A stretch of DNA of 64,000 nucleotides from the NCBI GenBank assembly GCA_029224185.1, contig CM055205.1, forward strand, positions 19,780,542 through 19,844,541, read 5' to 3'. The translations under genes were made by a program, and so were the position numbers. The DNA is from Karalla daura (Eukaryota; Chordata; Actinopteri; Chaetodontiformes; Leiognathidae). The notes below the pieces were generated by a model. It made no database searches. It was given only the letters and a program-made list of their open reading frames with translations, and was not told the origin of the DNA. How positions within the stretch are numbered: position 1 is the first letter of the stretch; the number at the start of each line of letters is the position of its first letter. This document shows positions 24,430-35,708 of this stretch, in pieces.

Positions 24430-27400
24430 CATGGCACAGATTAGGGTCAGCTGACAGAGCTGGTGTGACAGTCTGCCCGTGTCTTAACTGAGTTTGGCGT
24501 TAAAGTCTCAGCTCGTAGAAACGAGGCCGACTGAGCCCGCTGAGAAAGCTCTGCCCTCTCTGAACGTCTCCCTCATGAATGTGCTGTAGCTTCTGTATTA
24601 CTGATGTAAAACCAGCCATTTATTACTAAAGGAGGTGTTCAGGGTGTCCATGAGGTCTTTTGCCCATGAGCTGATACGTTTTTTTGGGAGATATGTTTTG
24701 TGAGCAAAAACAACTTCTGTTTAACAAGTTAAAGATTACTTGTTGACGAGGTCTTAAAGGTGAGGTCGTAGAAGTCCTTCAACTAAAGGATTTCTCCAGA
24801 TTCCCCGGTGCTGGTTTTCTCAGTCACCCTCTGTGGTCAGGCTCAGTTTTGTGCAGTTTCTAATGGAGAGGAGCGAGTCACAAATGAAATTGCTGTTAAG
24901 TCGTGTGGAACGGCGGGACGACAGCGAGGATGAGTGAATTAAAGCGGCTGATAGGAGTTGGCAGGACACTCGCCATGACTGGTCCCGCTAACAGCATCAG
25001 GACTAACAACATAACTGTTTGAGGACTGGTAGAGCGAGTCACATGACTGAATGATCACAACATGTACAATAACGTGGTTTCAATGGTGTAGCGACAAACA
25101 GCTGCAGGTTTTTGGCCTTTTCCTCCATGTTAACTGTAGCTTCAGCCTCCAGCAGACACCTTCTCTTTGGTCGATCATGCAGTTTGTACTGCAGCGTGGA
25201 GACGCAGGATGAGGGTCGTCTGTAAGGAAACATCTTGAAGCAGATACGGAGACAGAAACAGCAGTTTTCACAGGACAGCGTGTCTTTTTTTAGTCAATCT
25301 TGTGACTGCGATAGGTAATCAGATGCTGGTCTGTTTTCTTGGGAAGGCCTAGATCACTCCTCTGCTGGGACAGAAGAATGATTGTAGACCGCTCTGCTCG
25401 TTCCTGTTGACAGTTCAGGCCTTAAACAGCACATAAAGACCTTTTTATAACAGCAACAGATCAGCGTTTTAGCCCTTTCACTGTCACTGAAACATCGCTA
25501 CCTTAAAATTCATGTTAATTTACTTTCTGTGTTAATTAATTTCCTTTTGAGTCTCATCAGCATCTTCGTCACAGCCACATGTGATGTGTGGCATGTGAAG
25601 CGCTGACTGTCGTGACATGTCTGTGTGTTCAGTTCTGGGAGGTGATCAGCGACGAGCACGGCATCGACCCTACAGGAACCTACCACGGAGACAGCGACCT
25701 GCAGCTGGACAGGATCAGCGTGTACTACAACGAGGCCACAGGTGAGCGCGCCTCACGCATGCTCACTGCTGCTGCTCCACGTCTGACCATGAGGAAGCTG
25801 CTGGTCTCCAGAGTCGTCCTGACATGCTCGAGAAGATGTGGTGGCAGAGAAATCTGTCTCACAGCAGCTGCTAATGCACGTTAAACCTAGTGACGTGGAT
25901 CCACTTACTTGGATCCACGGGAATTCAATGATTAGATTTAGAGATGTGCTCTGTATCTGTGCTTCATGCTGTCACCTTTTTACATGATTTGATTCACTTC
26001 GAAGGGCCACGTGCCCTTAAAAAGTCCCTAACATAATAAAATTGCCACAATGACTAAATTTAAGATGCAGAGTTTGCTCTATTGAGAGCGATACAGGACA
26101 TTGCAGCCTGGCCTATTTTACATGTGCAGAACTCCCTTAATTGGTTCAAACTAGTGGGACATGGCATTTTGAAAGTACCAGAAGTCCAAAAGAGTGTGCA
26201 TGTTTCTCAAAAACATGCATTAAAGTTGATTAGAGACTCTGAAGTGTTCCAGGTATGAGGGTAAAAGGTGTGTGTGTGGACCAGTGCAGCCACCTACTGG
26301 CCACTAGTGATACTACACCCACATCTCAGCTGCAATACTGTGAAATGAGTATATCATAAGGAGAAATCTTGCTCTATTTTTCCTCCAGTCAAGTACTTGT
26401 AACACTTCTTTGCAGCAAATAATGAACACTGAACAAGGTACAATGAAGTGTTGCATAATGCACATTTTACATTTTGTTGCATTGGGCTCAGCACAGGATC
26501 AGGGTTATATGAAGTAAAACGTCAGATATGAACTCTGACGATATTTGTGACAGAAGATGTTTACAACTTTCTCACCTGCAAGTGACAGGTGTGTAGTAGG
26601 ATGTGTAGGAAGTTGCTTGACATCTTCCTACAGGGTTCAGTATTATTCCTTCTTGTAGATTTTCAGCTGTATTGTCTAGTTTGTTTAGGTTGTTATTTAT
26701 TTCTTATTCCTTAAAGACACTAAGCTGACATGTTGTTCTGTGTGGGCAGGTGGGAAGTATGTGCCCAGAGCCATCCTTGTGGACCTGGAGCCAGGCACCA
26801 TGGACTCGGTGCGCTCCGGACCCTTTGGACAAATCTTCAGACCTGACAACTTTGTCTTTGGTGAGCACACAGATCCAGGCTGAGCGTGTGGGTCACACAG
26901 TGACTTATAGAAAACTCAGTGGTCTCTGAAGTTCCTTTTTTATTTGGGCTGTGTTTTATCGTCCAGGTCAAAGCGGAGCAGGAAACAACTGGGCCAAAGG
27001 CCACTACACAGAGGGGGCCGAGCTGGTGGACTCGGTGCTGGACGTGGTGCGGAAGGAGGCGGAGAGCTGTGAGTGTCTGCAGGGCTTCCAGCTCACACAC
27101 TCCCTGGGAGGAGGCACCGGCTCCGGCATGGGCACCCTGCTCATCAGCAAGATCAGGGAGGAGTACCCGGACCGCATCATGAACACCTTCAGCGTGGTGC
27201 CCTCTCCAAAGGTAAGAAAGGAAGATAACAGTAGTACGCCATGCACCATGATGGGCCAGGCATTAGTAAACACTGAAGAACCTGTATGTCTAGATATTTT
27301 TCTAAACTTGTTGGTACAAATCTATTTTTAAGTTGTGGAAGTTTGAAAAGGTTGTGAGCCCTCCAGAAGCTCCTTTGAAAGTTCTCTGGAGGTTTTTAGA

Positions 27401-28725
27401 TGTGTTTTTTATTCAGTAGCTGCATGATATTTGGAATTTGTGCATGGTATCATCCGTGCAAGTTCAGCACTGTCAAACATATGATTTGACATATGACAAA
27501 GAACATTAACACATTAACCTGGGAAAGCTGGAAAATGCAGATCATTCCATTTGGTTTTCATTCGCTCCAGATGCTGCGTCCAAACTCTTTGAACTCCTGG
27601 TTTACGTAATGTTGTTCTATTGGTAGACAACGATTAAGATAAGATAAGATAATCACATTATTTACCCCTGCAGGGAAATCATTTTGTCCAGCAAGTAACA
27701 TGATAGACAGCAATGCACAACAGGCCACGCAGAGTCTTCCCAGTCGATACTAATAAGTACAGTAAACAACAAGTAGGAGTGAAATGTAATAAACAATAAC
27801 AAGTGTATAATAATATTTTTCTTCCTGGTATTAGTAATAGTAATGCTGGGTAGTTAGACAGTATAGATGGTAATAACAGGATGCTGATAACTACCTCCTG
27901 CTCGCCCCCCAGGTGTCGGACACGGTGGTGGAGCCGTACAACGCCACGCTGTCCGTCCACCAGCTGGTGGAGAACACGGACGAGACGTACTGCATCGACA
28001 ACGAGGCGCTCTACGACATCTGCTTCCGCACGCTCAAGCTGACCACGCCCACCTACGGCGACCTCAACCACCTGGTGTCGGCCACCATGAGCGGCGTCAC
28101 CACCTGCCTGCGCTTCCCGGGCCAGCTCAACGCCGACCTGCGCAAGCTGGCCGTCAACATGGTGCCCTTCCCCCGCCTGCACTTCTTCATGCCGGGCTTC
28201 GCCCCCCTGACCAGCAGGGGGAGCCAGCAGTACCGCGCGCTCACCGTGCCCGAGCTCACCCAGCAGGTGTTCGACGCCAAGAACATGATGGCGGCGTGCG
28301 ACCCGCGCCACGGCCGCTACCTGACCGTGGCCGCCGTGTTCCGCGGCCGCATGTCCATGAAGGAGGTGGACGAGCAGATGCTCAACGTGCAGAACAAGAA
28401 CAGCAGCTACTTCGTGGAGTGGATCCCCAACAACGTGAAGACGGCCGTCTGCGACATCCCGCCGCGCGGCCTCAAGATGGCCGTCACCTTCATCGGCAAC
28501 AGCACCGCCATCCAGGAGCTGTTCAAGCGCATCTCCGAGCAGTTCACCGCCATGTTCCGCAGGAAGGCCTTCCTGCACTGGTACACCGGGGAGGGCATGG
28601 ACGAGATGGAGTTCACCGAGGCCGAGAGCAACATGAACGACCTGGTGTCCGAGTACCAGCAGTACCAGGACGCTACGGCCGAGGAGGAGGGCGAGTTTGA
28701 GGAGGAGGTGGAGGAGGACGCCTGA
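22052..28725 (+). CDS. tubb: Tubulin beta chain (class I-like, TUBB/tubb5)
   Basis: Beta subunit of the alpha/beta-tubulin dimer; GTP-binding, polymerises into microtubules. Exons 22052-22108, 25633-25741, 26750-26860, 26967-27211 and 27913-28725 give 444 residues, the standard length. Start MREI is the tubulin autoregulation motif recognised co-translationally when soluble tubulin is high. The GTP-binding signature GGGTGSGMG is present. Residues LDRISVYY and VPRAILVDL match class I TUBB rather than TUBB4B. The acidic tail (EEEGEFEEEVEEDA) is closer to class IV tails, so isotype rests on the body plus flot1 linkage. The first three introns are at conserved vertebrate positions (after codon 19, and within codons 56 and 93). 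A fourth intron (27212-27912, phase 0 after PSPK) splits what is normally one large last exon. The last exon is extremely GC-rich at third positions. Confidence 0.97.
22109..25632 (+). other. tubb intron 1
   Basis: A 3.5-kb intron without visible exons. It contains a hairpin-capable dispersed repeat at about 22735-22845, a TTTATTCATCCCTGAAAGG-type transposon-tail sequence at about 23010-23070, another AAAGTGCTGAACA-type tail near 23760-23835, and TG/CA microsatellites at about 23323-23340, 24101-24132 and 24400-24426. TE family assignments are inferences from tail style. Confidence 0.6.
22734..22845. mobile_element. Hairpin-forming dispersed repeat fragment
   Basis: AGAGGCTTCTTCAG near 22743 is nearly perfectly inverted (13 of 14 bases) as CTGGAGAAGCCTCT near 22827. 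Inverted 'aagaagcctct' arms are common in fish repeat elements. No coding part is visible. Confidence 0.4.
27212..27912 (+). other. Extra tubb intron
   Basis: A 701-bp phase-0 intron between PSPK and VSDT. Donor is GTAAGA and acceptor is CCCCCCCAG. Removing it restores the family sequence exactly. It contains a transposon-tail-like stretch (TTAAGATAAGATAAGATAA then TTTACCCCTGCAGGG) at about 27632-27685. Confidence 0.9.
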
Positions 28726-29970
28726 TCCGGGCGGGGAGAGAAATGATGCCGAAGAGGAGGAGGAGGAGGAGAAATCTGAAACTTAAATTGCAAAAAAAAG
28801 AAAAAAATCTTACGAAGAAATGCGAGAGAAAAGAATCAGAGGGCTGAGAAGAGAGAAGAGTTCTGGAAGGAAGAAGAATGATGGAGAGGAAGGAAAACAG
28901 GAAATGTGATAATTAGAGGATCAAATTCATGTGCCATGGTTTGCAGTTTATTGTGACGCCATCCATCGCAATAACACTGAGGCTACATTCACACTGCAGG
29001 CAAAAAAGGCCCAAATCTGACTCTGTTTTTACCCATGTGTGATCGATATATGACCTGACTTTTTCCAAATCCAACCCTGACCACTTTCATGTGTCCTAAA
29101 CTGGCATCATCCAACCCTGAGGAAGATCAAAGATCAAACACAACAAGCTTTTTTCTTAATTTTCTTCTTCCCTTTGTCACTAAATCATAGTTTTGTGGCC
29201 TCATATCACACAACTACTTCTAATTGTCTTCATGTGAAGCCTCCATATGTAGTTGTGTACACGCAGACATCATGTGGGACCTGCAGTGTGGACGTAGTCA
29301 AGGATCAAGTTGCAGGTGCATGAATGAAAAGCTACACTACACTGCCGTCTCTTAAACTCCTGTAAATGAAGAAGAAATCCAGTGAAAATCTCAGCAATGT
29401 GATGGTGGCAGCTTCTCACAATTCCTCAAAATTAATTTCTGATTTGAAGTGTAAAATCACACCTCTGGTCGGGTGAACGCACCTTGAAAACAGCCGGAAA
29501 TGTTTTGCCAAATATTGACATGATATTACCTCTTGCAAGAGAAACAGTATTTTACACTTTAATTGAAAATGTTCACGATTGTTTTTTGTTTTTTGATAAT
29601 TTGCAGTACAACTAATAATTCATTCCAAAGTGTTTAAACAAGGAAATCAAAGCATGTTGAGTGTTTGAAACTCTTTTAACTGTGACTTCAACGGAACTGA
29701 GCCTACAACCTTAAAGGTGAGCTTCGTAATTATGAAACCATGTCATTATCAGTGTTAAACGCTTTTGCTATTCTTTAGTTGTCTCTCCAGACCCACAGAA
29801 AATGTGAATTTTTGTGTGATAGTCTCACATAATGTCAATCGTGACCTAAACCTAGACAGTGTTTAAGTAGAGAACAATTAGAAATCACATTTAGCATTTT
29901 GTTTTCCGACTAGTTCTGTAACTTTTATTTCACTCACAAAGCACAAAATAAATGTCTCAGATTGAATAAA
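28726..29970 (+). terminator. tubb 3' UTR with candidate polyadenylation signals
   Basis: Downstream of the tubb stop codon. AATAAA occurs at 29947-29952 and again at 29965-29970, giving a 3' UTR of about 1.25 kb if either is used. No canonical signal closer to the stop was noted. There is purine-rich sequence just after the stop (28740-28870). Confidence 0.45.
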
Positions 29971-30830
29971 GACTGCATAAAAAGCCGGTATGAGTTCCCT
30001 TATTCTTCTCTGAACATCTGAGAAATATCTATCAGGACTTCTCTCAAGACACCTTGACATTTCCAGCAATTGAAAGAAATCCATATTAGGACCTTTATTA
30101 CTGCTACTACTTTACAGAGACGTCATTACAGGTCGTCACACGACCGTGTGTGTGTGCTTACGTGTGTGTGTGTAAGGGTCAGAATGTGCAGTATGTGTGT
30201 GTGCTTGTGTATTGTGGGGTACGTCTCTTTTATGTACGAGTAAACAGTGGGGTTAGTTAATTATGTGTGTGTGTGTGAGTGAGTGTGGTGAGTCACAATA
30301 AATACGTCCATTATGAGCCGATATGTTCCACTTTACTGTATGAAAAATGCTTTTATAGTCTTCTATCTATAAGTCTGAGAAGCGGAAGGAGAAAAGTGAA
30401 ACGCAGATGGATGGAGCTCTCTGCTCCTGGCTCGGAGCCAGCACTCCCGAAGCTGTGCCGAAGATTCCCGAGCTCAGCCGAGCTGTAATGGTCCACAAAC
30501 CCGACAGCAGCCGAAACTCCCCAGTTCCTTCCCACTCGGCCCCAGCTAGAGGCTCTTACCGCCGGGTTTCAGATGGACACGACGAGACTCCTACAATAAC
30601 GAGGGTCGGTTACAATAGTGAGAATATTAGTAATAGTTAAGAAGAGGAAGATTCCCAGAGCGCATCTCGGGAGCTCCTCCCAGCCCGAGGATCCAAGGAT
30701 TCAAGGCTTGACCAAGGTAATTACATCCCGCATGCAGGTATCACCGCCTACAGCCTTTTGTTTGTTTGTCGCATGGTGTTCTGCGCTTTGCTGGGTTAAT
30801 CCTGCAGCTTTTTGTGTGTCTGCGGCTCTT

Positions 30831-30832
<2 letters not shown>

Positions 30833-30892
<60 letters not shown>
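30833..30892. repeat. (TG)n microsatellite
   Basis: About 30 uninterrupted TG dinucleotides. Confidence 0.95.
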
Positions 30893-30893
<1 letters not shown>

Positions 30894-32173
30894 CAGCCTT
30901 CCTTCTCTGCGCTGGGCGAGGGTGTGGAGCAACCAGGGGGGGCATCTGCACCCACCAACCAAGACGTCTGTCAGAAAATAACAATGCAGTAGGAATTCTA
31001 ATTATAGCGACGCTCATGTAAAAAACATGCCTGAAAATCGCAGCGTTCGAGCAGGGGAACCAGGGGGTGCTACCCCACAGTGAGGGGGGGGGGGGGGGGG
31101 TGAGGGGGGGTTCTACGTGTTCCAACTGTCTGTGGAAATGTGTGGAATTAAAAACACGAATCTTGCAGCTGATGCTGTGAAAACTGGTGGGATATATGTG
31201 AATCCACATACTCGGATCACCTGCCCCCTCCGAACCTGCACCATCACATCCTGTATGCGGAATATACCCGCCTGGTTGACTGGCTGACTGGTTGACTGGC
31301 TGACTGGGTGACTGGCTGACTGAGGGGTATTCTCGTGGAGGATTACCCTCCTTGTGCGGCATGTATTGTACAAACAAGTGTTTGTCAGGGAGCGGAGGCA
31401 TTTCCAGCCTGTTCACTGAGAGCAGCGTCTGAGCTCTTATGTGATGGTTAAACCAAATAGACAAAAACTACCCCCCCCAGAAGCCTTTTGTTTTTGCCTC
31501 ACATCTCTCTCTCTCTCTCTCTGTCTCTCTCTCCATCCTCTGCTACAAACCTGCACACAGATCAGCAGGATGGAAGGGGAAATTATGCAATGCACTCTGG
31601 CATTTAAGAAAGCATCCGGCTGACACACTTTCTTTCTCTCCAGTCATTGTCATCCTTCCCCGTTCATCCCTCCATCATCCCCTCCCTCCATCTTCCATAC
31701 AGACTTCTCCTGTAATGGGGCAGCCCCCCCCCTCCATTCATGGCTATGGATGGCGACACACCCTTGAATGCAGTGCTTGCTCATGTATGTATGTGTGTGT
31801 GTGTGTGTGTGTGTGTGGAGGGGGGGGCTGCTTAAAGGGTGAGGTGGGGGGAGACAAGACAGGGGAGGGAGGCACCACTGTCAGAGTGACTCAGTGTGAC
31901 TCCCACTGTGTTTACCTTCTGAGGTTTCGCAGCTGAGATGAAACTGTTTTCATGTTAAAAGCTAGAAAAAAAAGAGCGAGATAGGAACCATCTGCTCAGC
32001 TCCAGGTCACCATGATGACGAGATGTTTAATTTTAGATCTGCACTCAACACAAGCATGAGATGAGAAGACAACCGAGCATCTGAGGGTCTGGGAGGGGGG
32101 AGATGAGAGGAAGGCAGAGGGACTTAAGAAGAAGACGACGAGGATCCACCTGGTTTGTAGGGGAGGGGAGAAG

Positions 32174-32204
<31 letters not shown>

Positions 32205-32413
32205 TGTGTGTGTGTGTGTGTGTGTGTGCGTGTGTGTACCCGTCAGGGAGAGTGGCCTCTCGCCACAGCCAGGCTGCTGCATGTGTCACATGCACTTAAG
32301 TGAACGCTGCTCCTCGCTCGGGTCGATCGATCTAATTGGTTGTAAGAGGAGAGCAGGGACCGCAGATACTGTCCGCTTTTTAGAAATGGACATAATCGCA
32401 CCAGAGGACAAAG

Positions 32414-32552
<139 letters not shown>

Positions 32553-34271
32553 GCATGTACAGAGTATCCACAAATTGCCTCCTAACTGTATATATTCGTT
32601 TATGGATTCTTCTTGTTACAGTTCTTTGTGGTCTGCAGGATGATGATAAGCCCTCTTACTCCTTCCCCCCCACCCCCTCAGATCATAAATCTGTAACGTA
32701 TATCATATTAATGAGGGTGTCTTCTTACAGTCTCTTTTTGGAGTGTGAGCGGCTCCACCTCGGCCTTCTTGCATTGCCGTTAAGCGTAATCCTTCTGTGT
32801 TGGCGAGACATTTTAACCATAAGTGAATGTGTGTGTGTGTGTGTGGTCGAGTCAAGGACGCAGCCCGTGACCTTCGTCTAATCAGCATCAACGTCTCATT
32901 TTATCGTCGGCCGTGTACGACACGTGTCCCCGTGCTCTCCGTCTCATGATTGATCACAGCCGTGATTTACGTCTTCGCAGCGACTCCGGCGTGTGTGCAA
33001 TAAGCTGATGGCTCGCTACAACATCCAAGTGAGATGAGTTAAAGCTGCTCACCATCCAGCCGCTGGAAAACCTGCACTAATTGCTGCTCTACTGAACCTC
33101 TACAAGCCTCTCGAGCAATATTTCTGCGGCTTAAACCCTCGACTGTCGTTTGGAAGCGATGCTGTAGGTGTGCAGAGGGAAAGTGGACGGGCTCTCTCCA
33201 TTTTTATGTTCTTTTCTCCCTCTGTAAATAGCGTTCTCCTAATCCTTCATCTGAAAAAGCTGGCAGACACTTAGAGGCTTTCTGCTGCTCTTTCTGTCAG
33301 AGAATAAAGATGCAGCGAATCGTACCGTCCCCTAATGCTGCGCTGCAGCGTGCAAACAGGAAGCACTTCTGTCCTCCAACCTTCTTTGACTGTTCTGCAG
33401 GGTAACGACTCTAATGAAGTAGTAACGATCCACTCTGTGCATGTGGTGTCAGAGCTGCAGTGGGTGACAGTCAGGCTGGGCTGCTGGTTGTAGGACAGGT
33501 GTCACTCATCGTAAATGCAGATGCAGACAGATTCGATGTGAACACAGCACCAGCTGTTGTTGTCGCTCTCACATGACAGATTTGTCATTACGCTGTCATA
33601 TAATACGCACAGGTCACATTTAAAGACTGAGGGGATGCTGTGATCATGCTTCCTCTACAGACTGGATCTGAAACATCTTCTCAGTTTAGTCAAATCAGTG
33701 TGTGTGTGTGTGTATGTGTGTGTGTGTTAGTTTCATTCATGCAACCAGACCTGCATGTCATCTGTGGTTCAGGAAGTGTGAATTTCACAATCAGACTATT
33801 ACATCACTTTATTTTTCTAGTTGTGCACATTCATTGTTTCCTCTGCTCTGATGCTTCCTCTTGTGGCAGAGAAGATGAAATAGAGATTATAGGAGAAATA
33901 TTACACTTCCTCTCTCTGTTCTGGACTCTCTGTCTCTGAACGAGCAGCCCAGTGAGGATCAGAGAGCAGAGAGAGGAGCTGCTGGCCATTCTGTTTCAAT
34001 TTACATCCCAGCCTCTCCATCTCCCTCTGTCTCCTCCGCTGTCTGTCCGTCTGATCGGCCGCTCTTGCTCTAACCGCTCTCTGCTGATACTGCTGAGTCT
34101 AATCTGAGTCTAATCCAGTAATTTGGGCTGGCGGTTGCAGCGGGATGACCACACACTGCACTCTCTGCTTCGCCCTAACTTCCTGTGTCGTTCCTCCTCT
34201 CTGGTTCTTGTGGCTGCGCGTCGTGAGTGCAGAGCTGATGGCTCGTCACGCCGCAGCACACACGTCTGTGA

Positions 34272-34274
<3 letters not shown>

Positions 34275-34368
<94 letters not shown>
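34275..34368. repeat. (AC)n microsatellite
   Basis: About 47 uninterrupted AC dinucleotides. Confidence 0.97.
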
Positions 34369-34370
<2 letters not shown>

Positions 34371-34515
34371 CTAACCCTTCGCTTTGAAGACTCTTTATCT
34401 TTAAAACTGGGCTTGATGGTGTATTCTACTCAACAAAAGCACTGTAGATCTGCCTGTCCAGAACAGCTGCCTCTGTGAAACACTATTAACTGTAGCAGTG
34501 GTGCAGAGCAACAGC

Positions 34516-34580
34516 AGGAGGAGGAGGAGGAGGAGGAGGAGGAGGAGGAGGAGGAGGAGGAGGAGGAGGAGGAAGAGGAG
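34516..34580. repeat. (GGA)n microsatellite
   Basis: About 20 GGA units with one GAA interruption near the end. Confidence 0.93.
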
Positions 34581-34639
34581 GCAACCCTTCAGTGTGGGCA
34601 TACAGATTGAAGTTAGTTTGTTTTGGCCTCGCAAAAGTG

Positions 34640-35290
34640 TGCGAGTGCCAACTTGGAAGAATTTTCCAATAAAATGACACATATACAAGCAAAGGAAGGC
34701 ACACAACTGCGTGTTTCCAGCAGTTTTGTGATGTTTTCTGGTGAGATGTGTCTCCTGGTTCCTCCACAGTCTCTGGTTCCTCCTCAGGTTCCTCCTCAGT
34801 CTCTGGTTACTCCTCTGGTTCCTCCTCTGTGTCTGGTTCCTCCGCTGTGTCTGGTTCTTCCTCAGTCTCTGGTTCCTCCTCAGGTTCCTTCTCATTCTCT
34901 GGTTCCTCCTCTGGTTCCTCCTCTGTGTCTGGTTCTTCCTCAGTCCCTGGTTCCTCCTCTGGTTCCTCTTCAGTCTCTGGTTCCTGCTCTGGTTCCTCCT
35001 CTGTGTCTGGTTCTTCCTCAGTCTCTGGTTCCTCCCCTGGTTCCTCTTCAGTCTCTGGTTCCTCCCCTGGTTCTTCCTCAGCCTCTGGTTCCTCCTCATG
35101 TTCCTCCTCTGGTTCCTCCTCAGTCCCTGGTTCCTGCTCAGGTTCCTCCTCAGTCTCTGGTTCCTCCTCTGATTCTGGCCCCATCATATCAGACTGGATG
35201 TGGATGCATCGCTCCATAGCTGCAGCAGAGCTCCAGTTACCGCTGAGTTAAATCACGTGATCATTCATGATCAGTTAACAGGCATAAAAC
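34640..35290. mobile_element. Dispersed repeat copy A with expanded TCC minisatellite
   Basis: A minisatellite of CTGGTTCCTCCTC-type units fills 34753-35172. Its flanks, GTCTCCTGGTTCCTCC on the left and ATAGCTGCAGCAGAGCTCCAG then GTGATCATT on the right, recur at 43950-44420. It is the largest of at least three related copies in the window. Open frames running through it on both strands (SGSS-rich on plus, EEPE-rich on minus) are a consequence of the repeat. Confidence 0.65.
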
Positions 35291-35708
35291 CTTCATGTTG
35301 AGGCCAAAACAACATGAACTGTGTTATTATAGTCTCACAGCTATAAACAAGTCTATTGTCTCATGGTTTCGGACCTAGATTTGTAACCCAAATGTCTCAG
35401 ATTTGAATCCCCCCCATTTCCTAAAGGGAACCTCTGCAAGTGTTAACGGGATGAATAAGGTATCAATTATTACTATCAACTCAAGAGAACGAGGATAACA
35501 GATTCTCACAGATCTCATCACAGGTTCTTTAAAGGAGACCTAACCTGAACCTGAGCCTCTGTTCAGCCAGACTCGGTCTCCTTTAAAGGATCTGTGATGC
35601 GATGCTTCAGCGCCTCCACGGTGTTACCCAACAGTTGTCTCCCTCTCTGAGCCTTGTGTGGGTTTCTCCTCTCCTCTTCCTCTCCTTTCCAGAGGCAGAC
35701 CGCTCAAG

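Noticed and set aside
27679..28578. Long minus-strand open frame (299 codons) opposite tubb
   Set aside because: It is antisense to the tubb last exon. Extreme GC3 removes stop codons from the opposite strand; no domain is recognisable.
30360..30720. Possible first exon of the Ig-like gene ending at an AAGGTAATT donor
   Set aside because: Only a donor-like sequence and moderate GC support it; the link over 5 kb to 35693 cannot be shown from sequence.
34748..35251. Ser/Gly-rich plus-strand frame and Glu/Pro-rich minus-strand frame
   Set aside because: Both arise from the TCC-type minisatellite, stay open in several frames, and the same sequence lies in a dispersed repeat.
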